Below are positions 21,513 to 31,154 of a stretch of DNA of 40,862 nt, piece by piece. Source of the stretch: Polysphondylium violaceum (lineage: Eukaryota; Evosea; Eumycetozoa; Dictyosteliales; Dictyosteliaceae); NCBI GenBank assembly GCA_000277445.1, contig AJWJ01000180.1, forward strand, positions 1 through 40,862. Reading direction: 5' to 3'. The notes beneath the pieces were generated by a model. That model searched no databases, was not told the origin of the DNA, and saw only the letters and a program-made list of their open reading frames with translations. The number at the start of each line of letters is the position of its first letter. Positions within the stretch are counted from its first letter, which is position 1. The position numbers and the translations under genes were made by a program.

Positions 21513-22352
21513 TTAAAAAACAAGTTGGTTTAACAAATAAACTATATACACTAAACAAATTATAGAAAAAGATAAAAAGATTATCTTGTATAAAAACTGG
21601 GTATTATTACAATCATGATATCCATTCTAAATTGATTATTTAAAAAATCCATATTATTAATAAAAATTTAGATTTACAATTAAATAAAAATTTTCTACTT
21701 ACATATTCCTTTAAACAATTAAAACAAAACTCATATTTACAATTTTTACATTCTATAAAGGAACAGCCACCTCTTTTTTCTTAGTAATATTATTGTTAAT
21801 AAAAGTAAATTATTTAATGGTCAAATAATAATAATTACCAATATTTGTATAACATGAAGGACATTTTTTTGTATTATTTACTATCCAATCAAAAGATTCG
21901 TCGTTTTGTAATTTAATAAATTGTTTACAATCACCATTGTGGGGTTGATTACAACCTAGACAAAAAATTAATTTACATTGTTTGCATTTTGTTTTTGGCA
22001 AGAGTACACTATTAAAATAATGTTCAAAGAAATGGGGAAATAGGTTTTTAATCGTGGATCCACTACTGTATGTGTAAAAATATGATTTTTTTTGATTATT
22101 TAGGGAAATATCTTGCAGTGTGTTGCAATTGACACAAGTCCAAAAAGATGATTTTGGTTTATAAGGTTTGCCAGTGATTTGTTGAATCAATTGACTCGAT
22201 ATTAATTTATGACACCAAAAGCAAGTGATTTGTTTATTTTTTTCAATTTGTATTTGAAAATAATTATATAAACAATTTGAGCACAGCTCATTTCCACAAC
22301 AATCAAACGATTCGAGCTTATTAAATTTTAAATAACATATTTGACATTTCAT
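21513..22352 (-). CDS. Small RBR (RING-IBR-RING) E3 ubiquitin ligase with C-terminal membrane segment
   Basis: Three exons, 22352-21839, 21779-21703 and 21626-21513, encode 234 residues. RING1 starts at residue 3 (CQIC, then CCGNELCSNC and CFWC). The IBR follows (WTCVNC, CKQCKLIFCLGC, HNGDC). RING2 is CPSC, then GGCSFIECKNCKYEFCFNC. The Cys of GGC is the position that carries ubiquitin in RBR enzymes such as HHARI and Parkin. RING2 is complete only after the first intron is removed, which supports the splice model. The last exon ends in about 20 hydrophobic residues (FLYKIIFLSFSIICLVYIVY), so the enzyme is probably anchored in a membrane. It has almost no sequence outside the RBR core, unlike most family members. 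Confidence 0.85.
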
Positions 22353-22788
22353 TGTTTTGTGTTTGTTTTATTTTTTCTATTGGAAAAAAAAAAAAAAAAC
22401 GTTGCTTGGATGTATTTAAACTATAATTTACTACTACTACTTACCATTTAAATTTTTTGCTCTATAAATAAATTATTGTGTGATTACAAAATCATAAATC
22501 ATATCGTGTTGTGAAAAAAAAAATTTTAAAAAAAACAAAAATAGTGGGGGAGATAAAAATAGTAAAGAAATAATATACCCATTCCCTCTGTTCTTTTTTT
22601 TTCCTGTACACTGAACTAAATTTGTAAGAGAATAAATTAATTTGTACAAGTATCGGAAAACAATAAATTTAAATTGGTTATATTAAAAATAGAAAAACAA
22701 ATAAAAAAAAAAAAGAAAAAGAAAAAGTGTTATTATATTTTAAATACTAAATACGTAAAAATTTTATATATCGATAATCTTTAATTAT
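22353..22788. other. Intergenic region, RBR and A20/AN1 genes
   Basis: AT-rich spacer on the same-strand pair. It holds A/T homopolymers and the 3' end of the A20/AN1 transcript. No gene or clear structure is seen. Confidence 0.6.
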
Positions 22789-23299
22789 TTAAATCTTGTT
22801 GATTTTTGACCCAGAAACGACTGGATTGGCCTTTGCGAGGGCAGCCTTTCCAGCAGTTTTATAGTCAAAGCTACATTCATGCTTGTCAGAGTATCTGTGA
22901 GATGAACAAAATACATATTCACAACGACACTTAAAACCTAAAAGACCAACTTTTTTACTACAACTAAAACACTTTGTTGTATCTGTTTGTACTTTTTTGG
23001 TTGATGCTGGGTCAACAGGTTCATCTTCTGGTTTAGTTTCAACAGGAGGTTTAATTTCTTTTGCTGAATCTTCTGTTTTTCTTTCTTCAATTTTTGGATG
23101 TGCATCCCTGTAACATTTTGAGCAAAGGTTGTCTGTTAAAGGATTACTATTTTAACAAAAAAGAAAACTATTATTAGTACAAAAACAAATAAAAACTAAG
23201 GTTTCTCGTTTCTTCGAGTACAATTACTTACCCAAAGAAACCACATTGACTAGCACATGGGATTGGAGTAGCTGGTTTTTGAGTAGAGTCACCGTCCAT
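22789..23299 (-). CDS. A20/AN1 zinc-finger stress-associated protein
   Basis: Two exons, 23299-23232 and 23146-22789, encode 141 residues. An A20-type finger begins at residue 15 (CASQCGFFGNPLTDNLCSKC), and the intron falls inside it. A Lys/Glu/Pro-rich linker follows. An AN1 finger (CFSCSKKVGLLGFKC, then CEYVFCSSHRY and HECSFDYK) ends near the C-terminus. This is the layout and length of the ZFAND5/6 and plant SAP families, which bind ubiquitin and link it to stress responses or the proteasome. All zinc ligands appear present. The gene diverges from the CHMP7-like gene across 1.36 kb. Confidence 0.92.
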
Positions 23300-23878
23300 T
23301 TTATATTATATATGTGTTTATGTAAATTTGAAAATAAAAAAAAAGGTATATTGAAAAAAAAAGAGTGTATGTATATATGTGAGAGGGGGTTGATATTGTA
23401 CAATAGGTATTATAAAAAATTAAAAAGGCTTCTATTCACTAGAATAAATACGCTGGATTATTATAGTAGGAACTAGTTGAATAATAAAAGAAAAATTAAA
23501 AAGAGTTAATATTATATATAATGTTTGCAAAAAATTCAAAAAAGAAAAAAATAAAAATTTTGAAACCAAACACACAATAGTACAAATTAATAAAGTTATA
23601 AAAATTAAAAAAACTCCACTTGAGAACACACAGCACACACAACTGAAACTAACAACTAACAACTAACAACACAACCAACAACAACAACTAAATAATAATA
23701 ACAACTAATATGAAAACACAATTTGTTGTACAAAAAAAATTTTGAGAAAAAAAAAAAAAAAATTTTGCAAAAATAAAAAATGTGTGGAAAAGGGGTTTGT
23801 AAACGGATATTGTGTTATTTTCACACTTTTAGTCTATCTTTATAAACACAAATCATAAATAGTTTATGATGTTGATAT

Positions 23879-23903
23879 GGTGGTGGGTGTGTTGAGTGTG
23901 GGT
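23879..23903 (+). promoter_or_regulatory. GT-rich box in the A20/AN1-CHMP7 divergent promoter
   Basis: GGTGGTGGGTGTGTTGAGTG (starting 23879) continuing TGGGT is a G-box-like element. It holds GTTGAGTGTGGG, the same 12 bases found at 7850-7861. Placement between divergent starts fits a regulatory role. Confidence 0.3.
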
Positions 23904-24275
23904 ATAATGATAGAGGGGGTTGGATAAAAAGAGAATATAATGTACACTTGTTGTTAAGTGTGAGTGTGTAATGAAACACTACGCACCACACGACACTATA
24001 AATAAAAATTAATTATAAAAGGTATTGCTGTTTTTATTATTATTCAAACACAGTGATAAAGTAGTAGTAAAAGTAGGACACTTACTTATATACAAATAAA
24101 AAAATAAAAAAAGTAGTTATATATATATACAAAAAATTAGGATGTTGTATTAGTTTAGAGGGAAGTAATAAAAAAGAAAAAAGATGAGAACTGGGGATTT
24201 TTATACACCACTCACCAAAAAAACCCAAAATTGCAAAAATTAAAAAAATTAAAAAAATTAAAAAAAAATTAAAAA

Positions 24276-24449
24276 ATGCAAAGATTTGAAAGAAACGTTA
24301 AATTTGGAGAAGTATTCGTTGATTGCGTCCCATTCAAAAAAAAAAGCGAATTACTTTGGAAGACCTTGCAGCTTGGGAATATTCGTAATACATATGAGCT
24401 GAATCTATTATTAAGAATCGAATCTTTCCAACTTCAAAATTTTTTTTGA
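24276..24449 (+). CDS. Candidate small protein or gene remnant, 57 residues
   Basis: An ATG-started frame of 57 codons lies in an island clearly less AT-rich than its flanks. The predicted protein begins MQRFERNVKFGEVFVDC and ends SFQLQNFF. It has mixed composition with Trp, Cys and charged residues, unlike the low-complexity frames common here. I recognise no domain. No splice sites or clear promoter could be assigned. It may be a real short gene, a remnant of a larger gene, or part of a non-coding transcript. Confidence 0.3.
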   Translation: MQRFERNVKFGEVFVDCVPFKKKSELLWKTLQLGNIRNTYELNLLLRIESFQLQNFF

Positions 24450-24659
24450 ATTGAGTTTTTTTTTTTTTTTTTTTTTTTTTTTATTTAAAATTTATATATT
24501 TAGTAAAACGTACGTGTGTCTCTGTATCGTGTTTATATGTATATAAATAGAAAGAGAGCGAGATAATAAACGCATACTTATCTATATACAGAGTATATAC
24601 GCAAACAATATATATTAATAGATAGGAGTAGAGTAGTTGTAGGAGATAGTAATCATAAA

Positions 24660-26159
24660 ATGAGCAACAAGAATAACAGTAGTAATGAAAAGTTAATTGT
24701 TGAAGAGAAAATTAGAAAAGCTAAACAATATACAAATGGATTTGATGAAATGAAAAGTGGAGAGAGAAGAGGGATTATCTTTAGTAGAATACCATCTAAA
24801 CAAAATAATCCCGATAGATATGACAACTTGATTCATTTTTGGTCGCAATCCATTCAAGATGTTTCAAAGTCTTGCAATGTTCTAATTCAAACAACAAAGA
24901 CTTTACAACAGGTTTTCACTATAGATAATGTTTCTCCTATGTTTTTACCTTTAATACTTGTAAGTTTTTTTATCTACTCATATATAATTGTTACTCTACT
25001 CCTGTATATATTAATAAATTTAATAAAGATTGAAATGGAGAAATTAGGATTAATTCAAAGATATGAACATTATTTAGCAGCACAAACTAGTGATATAGGA
25101 TGGTCTAAATGGTTATGGAGTAAATGTGTAGTTTCACCCATTCAACATTATTCAGGTTATTCAGAGAGTCAATTACAACAACAATACCAAAATCCCAATA
25201 CAAAGTTTTTGGTTCCAAGTGTTATTAAAGAAAAAGCAGAGAGCCTTTATCAAGGTCAAATTGAACAAATTAAATCAATGACAGACAACATTGTATCATA
25301 TAGTAGATTAGAGAAATCACTTTTAGAATGGAGAATATCAAAAGAGGAATTGGATCTCTTGATTCAAACATTGGTTAAATGTGGTAAAGCAGTCATTATC
25401 TATCACAACAAGGAAAAGAGAGGCATAAAGTTTGCTGTTGATGAATCAACTAGAGTTCAACCAGAGAAATCAGACTATGGTATTCTACAATTACAAAACA
25501 CAAAGGAAACACTTAGAATTCAAGAGGATAACCTTGTGCTGGACATAGAAAGAATTCAGGATGATCTTCAAAAATCAATTAGAGCCAAACAAAAGAACCA
25601 CGCTCTCTTGCATTTAAAAAGAAAGAAAAAACTAGAGGACATTTTACTCAAGAGAAGAGATGCTAATTCAAAGATTGAAGATTTACTCTATTCCATAGAA
25701 TCTGCACAATCAAATCAACAAATCTATGAGACCCTCATCACTGGTGTATCTACCCTCAAAACTGTAAATGAAAAACTAACTGTTGATCAAGTAGATAATA
25801 TTATGGATGATTATCAAGATGCCATGGCAAATCAAAGAGAAATTGATGAGGTTGTAAGAACAGGCTTAGGTAGTATAGATTCAATGTCTTCTATTGATGT
25901 AGACGAAGATCAATTGGAAAAAGAATTGGAACAAATGGAAAAAGATCAAGAAAAAGAAAAATTGGAAAAAGAAAGATTAGAAAAAGAAAAATTAGAGAAG
26001 TCAAATGTTTCAAAAGTTTCATTATCATCATCATCATCATCAAATCCATTACCAATTCCAACAAAAGATGAAGAGGATGAATTATTAAAAGAATTGGAGT
26101 CCCTTCAAATTGAACAAGTAGAAAAACCAAAAAAACAATTAGTAATGGAATCAAATTGA
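24660..26159 (+). CDS. CHMP7-like ESCRT-III protein
   Basis: Two exons, 24660-24959 and 25029-26159, encode 476 residues. If the 69-base intron is kept the frame stays open at 499 residues. The N-terminal half resembles the ESCRT-II-like winged-helix region of CHMP7 (for instance a segment matching WSKWLWSKCVVSPIQ and IKEKAESLY), which targets the protein to the endoplasmic reticulum and nuclear envelope. An Snf7 domain covers about residues 260-390 (spliced numbering). An acidic Glu/Lys-rich coiled region follows, and the tail DELLKELESLQ resembles a MIT-interacting motif for VPS4. Across the splice join the protein reads LPLILIEMEKLGLIQRYE, which matches the length of human CHMP7 there and supports splicing. 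The role is presumed membrane sealing and multivesicular-body sorting. Confidence 0.82.
   Translation: MSNKNNSSNEKLIVEEKIRKAKQYTNGFDEMKSGERRGIIFSRIPSKQNNPDRYDNLIHFWSQSIQDVSKSCNVLIQTTKTLQQVFTIDNVSPMFLPLILVSFFIYSYIIVTLLLYILINLIKIEMEKLGLIQRYEHYLAAQTSDIGWSKWLWSKCVVSPIQHYSGYSESQLQQQYQNPNTKFLVPSVIKEKAESLYQGQIEQIKSMTDNIVSYSRLEKSLLEWRISKEELDLLIQTLVKCGKAVIIYHNKEKRGIKFAVDESTRVQPEKSDYGILQLQNTKETLRIQEDNLVLDIERIQDDLQKSIRAKQKNHALLHLKRKKKLEDILLKRRDANSKIEDLLYSIESAQSNQQIYETLITGVSTLKTVNEKLTVDQVDNIMDDYQDAMANQREIDEVVRTGLGSIDSMSSIDVDEDQLEKELEQMEKDQEKEKLEKERLEKEKLEKSNVSKVSLSSSSSSNPLPIPTKDEEDELLKELESLQIEQVEKPKKQLVMESN
24960..25028 (+). other. In-frame, stop-free intron (exitron-like) of the CHMP7 gene
   Basis: GTAAGTTTTT opens and TTAATAAAG closes a 69-base segment, a multiple of three with no stop codon. 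Retained, it would encode 23 mostly hydrophobic residues (starting VSFFIYSYIIVTLLLY). Its T-rich composition matches other introns here. Confidence 0.7.
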
Positions 26160-26234
26160 ATTTATTATTAATTTCATACATATATATCTTGGTTTAAATA
26201 AAGTTTAATATTGTATATATTTTTAAAACAAAAA

Positions 26235-27634
26235 CTAATTTAATTTCTTTATTAAAACTGGATAAAATATTTTACCAATTAAAAATATTAGAGACAGGGA
26301 ATAAAATACTTTAAAGTATTGAATAGTTGCACTTGTAAATGGACTAGTGGCAACTATAAACAATATATTTCTAAATAGTTCCAAATGGAATGCATATCGT
26401 TTTCTATCAAATATTGCACCAAAACTGGTGAGACTAAGATAGATAAAAGCAAAGAATAAAGATATATTTAGAGAACCAACTTGTTCCTCAAAGTGAGAAA
26501 CCATTATAATACCAGTAAGAGACACTACCATGTAGTGAGTAAAAATATACACATTGATAATGTTTGAATGGGGTATAGGGTCTCTTTGTTTTTGTTCTTT
26601 TTCATTCGGTTGTGGAGCCATTGAGGAATCTCCCATTCTTGATAATCCCTTATCCCATCCAGGACCATAGAAAAACACTTTTAGTTTATCAGAGATGGAT
26701 TTATATTTTTTAGATTTTTCATACATATCAAACCAATTATGAACTTGAGAGTAGGTTGGATCATGACTGTCGAGTGGATGCACTAATCCATAGAATGGCT
26801 TTTCAATTTCAGGTTCAAAAGTACCAAATATTCTATCCCAAATAATTAATATTCCAGCATAGTTTTTATCAAGATATTTTGGATTTCTTCCATGATGAAC
26901 CCTGTGATGTGATGGAGTGTTGAAAATCAGTTCAACAATGTATGGCATTTTGTCAATGGCTTGGGTATGGATCCAAAATTGAGCAATTGTATTAAATTGT
27001 TTATGAAACATATATATTTTAGGTGGCATTATCAATCCAAGTGGTACAAAGAAGATCCAAGATGTATATATTTGAAATATATTTTGTCTAAGAGCAGTTG
27101 TAAAATTCTATTTTACCAAAAGGTTAATATAAAATTTTCATCACATGTTTTAATTTTAATACATACATATTTTTCACTGGAATGATGGGTCACATGAGTG
27201 GACCAAAGAAAATTTACTTCATGTGCCATTCTATGGAACCCTATAAAAAAAAGACAAAGTTAGCCAAGTGATAAAAAAACTATTTCAAATCTAAAATACT
27301 TACAATAATAACAAAAATCAATCAAAATTAAACTAATAAACCATACTAAACTTGAATCTTCAGGAGTATCAAGTAGTCGATAGTTTTTGTATACATAGAG
27401 GGCCCCAATAAATTCGATTGAGGATAAAATACCTTTGGGCATTAGTCGTTCCAACACTAAAGTAGACATACCTGTGCTAAGGCTCGAAATGCTATCACTC
27501 ACTGAAAAGATATTGCCAACTTTTTTTTTATAGATAGATACCACCAATTCGATGCCCATGAAAAGTATAAAGTAGGGAATAGCATCTGATATATAATCGT
27601 GGTAATCCTCGCCTAAAACATTTATAGAAACCAT
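26235..27634 (-). CDS. Alkylglycerol monooxygenase-like fatty acid hydroxylase (AGMO/TMEM195)
   Basis: Three exons, 27634-27304, 27240-27167 and 27107-26235, encode 425 residues. It belongs to the membrane di-iron fatty acid hydroxylase superfamily. The histidine boxes are complete: HRMAH (113-117), HVTHH (126-130) and HHRVHH (202-207). The surrounding residues, [21 protein letters not shown] and the segment around [15 protein letters not shown], match AGMO closely, so cleavage of the ether bond of alkylglycerols with tetrahydrobiopterin is the best guess. Several hydrophobic segments place it in the endoplasmic reticulum. The first intron splits the codon of Trp111 just before the first box, and both joins restore family sequence. 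The stop lies 75 bases from the CHMP7 stop, tail-to-tail. Confidence 0.9.
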
Positions 27635-28160
27635 GGTTTTCGTTTTTATCTATATGTATTAATATGAACCAAAAGATAATAACAATAAAAAAAAAAAAAG
27701 ATATCTTTTTTATATTGCTGTAAAATAAGGAAATGGGTGGGGGTAGTGCTATTGTCTTTTTTATAAATTTTTTTCATTCCCCCCTTTTTTAATAAAAATA
27801 ATGCCTATAGGGTGTTATTCTTTTTTCGAAATAAGAAAGGGGGGAAAATATAATTTTTTAGATTTTTTTTTGAATTTTATATTTTTTATAACACTGCCGT
27901 CGATATTTTTTACTATATTTATTTTTTTTTGATTACTACGTGTTGATTGATTGTGATCAAGGTTGGTAATTTTACGTGGTTATATTGTTACCAGACTATG
28001 TCTTTATATTTTTCAAAGTAGACTTGTTGTTGCTGATAAGGTTAGGTTAAGATGATGATAGTAGATAGGATAAGTCTTTTTGATTGATTCAATGATTAGT
28101 ATTATTGGAAAGAAAAAGGAAAAAGTATATACATGATGTTAGAATGATGACATTAAACAC
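27635..28160. other. Intergenic region, AGMO and isochorismatase-like genes
   Basis: No gene is seen. A perfect 18-base palindrome AAAAAAGATATCTTTTTT lies at 27694-27711, but it is almost only A/T and probably by chance. T and C/T runs fill 27755-27930. Confidence 0.6.
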
Positions 28161-28963
28161 TTAAAGTGAAGAGGGGAGTTGAGCCCTTTCATCTTGGAAT
28201 TGTTTAAGAGTTTTAGATACATTTTTAAAATTTGGATGAGAAGCATCTTTTACCAACTCTAACATGACTGATGATGTTGTAGTAATAAAACTATGAATAC
28301 AAATATATAAAGAGTGTTGTATTAGTATCAAGTAAATCGTATATGTAGCCCATATGTATATGTACCCTCCACTTTGTCTAACTCTTTCAATTGCAACCTT
28401 TCTATCATTTGGGAATTGACTCGAAATAGCGTCTTCCAAGAGATGAACCTCATAGCCTTTTTCTAAAAGATCCAAAGATGTTTGTTGAACACACACATGA
28501 CTTTCTATTCCAGAGATGACTATTGATTTTGTATTCAACTCTTTAAGCTTCTTTTCAACTTCTGGAACAAACATTGAAAATTTAGTTTTCTCAAATACAG
28601 AATGTTTAGAAACATCCAATTCAGAAACTGTGTGACCTAGTCCTTTTGGATATTGTTCAGTAACAATGATTGGTATTTTTAATTCATTACATACATTCAT
28701 CTAAAAATAATAATAATGATATATATTAGGTTTGAAATCCTTTATATCTAAATAAATTATAAATAAATGAATAAATTACCATGTGGTTTGTAGCCAAAAT
28801 AACATTTTTAAATTGATGAATGTGTGGTGCAAACTTGCTTTGAATATCGCATCTATAGATGTATTAGAGTATTAGTTAATTTGATAACAATAGATATGTC
28901 AAGTTGTACCTACACAAAGAATGCAGTTGTTTCTGGAGTGAGTCTACCTATTGATCTTAACAT
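28161..28963 (-). CDS. Isochorismatase-like hydrolase (ISOC2 type)
   Basis: Four exons, 28963-28914, 28852-28780, 28700-28366 and 28290-28161, encode 195 residues, close to animal ISOC2 (about 205). The cysteine-hydrolase triad is visible: Asp19 in FVCDIQ, a Lys in FEKTKFS (79-81) and Cys111 in GIESHVC. VTEQYPKGLG and RQSGGFITTTSSV are typical of the ISOC1/2 branch. The substrate of this branch is not established; it is not assumed to act on isochorismate. The first exon codes only 16 whole codons, and the start was chosen because the join gives FFVCDIQ, the family's first strand. A later in-frame ATG at 28700 would lack the catalytic Asp. Confidence 0.88.
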
Positions 28964-29365
28964 ATTGTGGCGAAATAAATTTTATGTGCTTCATTTTTTT
29001 TTTTTCTCCATTCCATAGAAATTAATTTCAAATTTTATTAATTTTTTTGAATTTATTTTATTTAAATATTTTTTGTTGTTCAAAGTGTGTCAGACTTTGA
29101 TATTATTTCCTAATAGGGAGAAAATAAAATGATAATAGACTTGAAGAATTGACATAGTATTCAGACAAAATATGGTTCAATAAATAAATATTGGAAGTTG
29201 ATTATCTTGCAAATGTGCATTCCAACCTTTTGATCACAACTATAGAGATGAGTCTTTCTATCTGATAATAATGCTTTATAGATTATCTTGGACTTTACTT
29301 TACTTTTCTCAGAGGATACACACCTATAAATATGTTTACATTTTAAAAAAATACTATTTTTAAAT
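28964..29365. other. Intergenic region, isochorismatase-like and NRAMP genes
   Basis: The left half is AT-rich promoter-like DNA. The right half (29161-29365) is open on the minus strand and has more mixed composition, discussed as a finding. No firm gene is called. Confidence 0.5.
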
Positions 29366-31154
29366 TTATTGATTCGAAATGGTAGAATATTTTTGATCAC
29401 CAGATCTGAAAAAGTTTCGAACTTTTGAAAAGAAAAGGAAAACATTTTCAAACTTCTTGCTTCCAATAAAGAGATAAATACAAAAAGAAAAATAGAAAAA
29501 GAAACCTATTGCTAAAAGGGCTATCATCCAATTGGCTGTGGATTCCTCCATTGCAAAAAGTACAATCAAATATACATTAATTGTGATAATAACTAGAGAT
29601 AAAAATCTAACAAATATATTATTGGCCCAATGGTTTTTAAATTTACCCATAATCTCTGGATCTAATTATTATTATGGGTTGGTTAGTATACTTATACTTT
29701 GCTTTCTATTATAAAATATAAATATATAAATACCATTTGTAAAATATAAAACAGGTAAAACAGCAAATGGAAGTTGAATACTTTGAAGAACATTTAACCA
29801 TTCATCAAGAGCATCGAGATGTTGAGTGGAAACCAATGCAACGATAATAGCGGGAACAATGGCTGTTAGACGAGTGATCAATAATCTTTTCCAGGGGGCA
29901 ATTGTGAGCTTCAAGAAACCTTCCATTACAAATTGACCTGAATAGGTACCTGTCATAGTCGAACATTGACCTGCTGCCAAGAGACCGATGGCCCAAATAT
30001 ATTTGGCAACTTTACCATACTTATCCATTAAAAAGTCTGCGGCAGTAGAAAGACCTATACTATCGACAGAACCAAAGAAGCCTTTGGCAAAAACAGAAAC
30101 AACCAAAAGATTAATGATAAAAGAGATAAAGAGGGCGACAGCACTTTCAATACTAAAGTACTTGTTGGCAATTTTAATTTGGAAATCTGATTTTCTATCA
30201 ATTCTTCTCGATTGGACCAAAGCACTGTGGAGATAGATGTTGTGGGGCATGACTACGGCACCCAGGATACCTACTGCTTGTGAAAGATTGGAGTGTGATA
30301 CACGTGGAATAAAAATACCCTTGATGACTTCAACTTGATCTGGCTTACTAATGCCATACTCGATACCAAAGGCAATGACCATAACAGCGATTAAACTGCA
30401 GAAAAAGAATTCTAATTTTCTAACACCATATTTTTCCAAGAATAAAAAGGTAAATGTATCTGCGGCTGTGATCAATACACCGGCCCAGAGGGGAATGTGT
30501 CCGTTGGATAGAATATTCAAGGCAATAGCGGTACCGATAACCTCTTGAATATCACTACCAATAATGGCCAACTCTGTCATTAACCACAAGCCAATTTTGG
30601 GTCCGGTAGGATACTGATCTCTGCAATGTTCGGCTAAATGTTTGCCAGTGACGACACCCAATTTTGAAGCTAAAAGTTGTAACCACAAACCAATGGCAGT
30701 GGACCATAGCAATACCCAAAGCAATTGGTAACCACCCATGGCACCTGCTTGAATATCAGATTCTAAATTTCCAGGATCCAAATAAGCAATACTCATCAAA
30801 AATCCTGGTCCTGTAAATGCCCATAATCTTTTAAAATTTATTCCCCATGCCTATTGTGTTTTTAATATATCTATATTAATATACATATTCATATGAATAA
30901 TTGATAAACAACACAACTAATAGATCTAAATCTAGTCTCATAAATTTCCGAGCTAAAATCAAAATTTTAAAAAATTCTTTTTAAAAAAAAAAAAAAAAAC
31001 AACATACAGGTTCTGGTTTATCTAAATCTGGAATATCAACGAGGTATTTTTGGTCTTGGCCTTCTAAATTCTCTATATCTACATTATCAGTGTTGATGGT
31101 ACTCGCAGTGTTTGCACTGTCGATAATTATACTATCATCTGTTCGAGGTGACAT
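29366..31154 (-). CDS. NRAMP divalent metal transporter
   Basis: Three exons, 31154-31008, 30850-29734 and 29661-29366, encode 519 residues. A hydrophilic N-terminus of about 50 residues precedes the LeuT-fold core. The metal site is intact: DPGN (74-77) in segment 1 and MPHN (250-253) in segment 6, where Asp74, Asn77 and Met250 are the usual ligands. [14 protein letters not shown] is the family's conserved transport signature near segment 8. FTND then [11 protein letters not shown] across the last join is also typical. It is predicted to carry iron or manganese with protons out of phagosomes or related compartments, as the Dictyostelium NRAMP proteins do. I cannot tell which paralogue this is. 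The C-terminus ends in a basic stretch after the last hydrophobic segment. Confidence 0.95.

Larger units (their letters stand above)
23300..24659. other. Divergent upstream region, A20/AN1 and CHMP7 genes
   Basis: Long promoter-like region with many A/T runs, including 27 T at 24456-24482. It contains a GT-rich box at 23879-23903 and a less AT-rich island at about 24276-24449 that is open as a small reading frame. No other gene is seen. Confidence 0.55.

Noticed and set aside
24357-24430. tRNA-like gene: TGGAAG/TTTCCA ends 74 bases apart and a B-box-like GAATCGAATCT
   Set aside because: No D-arm, anticodon arm or T-stem could be formed between the ends.
27694-27711. 18-base palindrome AAAAAAGATATCTTTTTT
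   Set aside because: Almost pure A and T runs meeting; expected often in such DNA.
29645-29678. Two opposed ACCCATAA words resembling the DUSE promoter of dictyostelid small RNAs
   Set aside because: One lies in NRAMP exon 3 coding sequence and the other in its intron; no RNA-like sequence follows at the expected distance.
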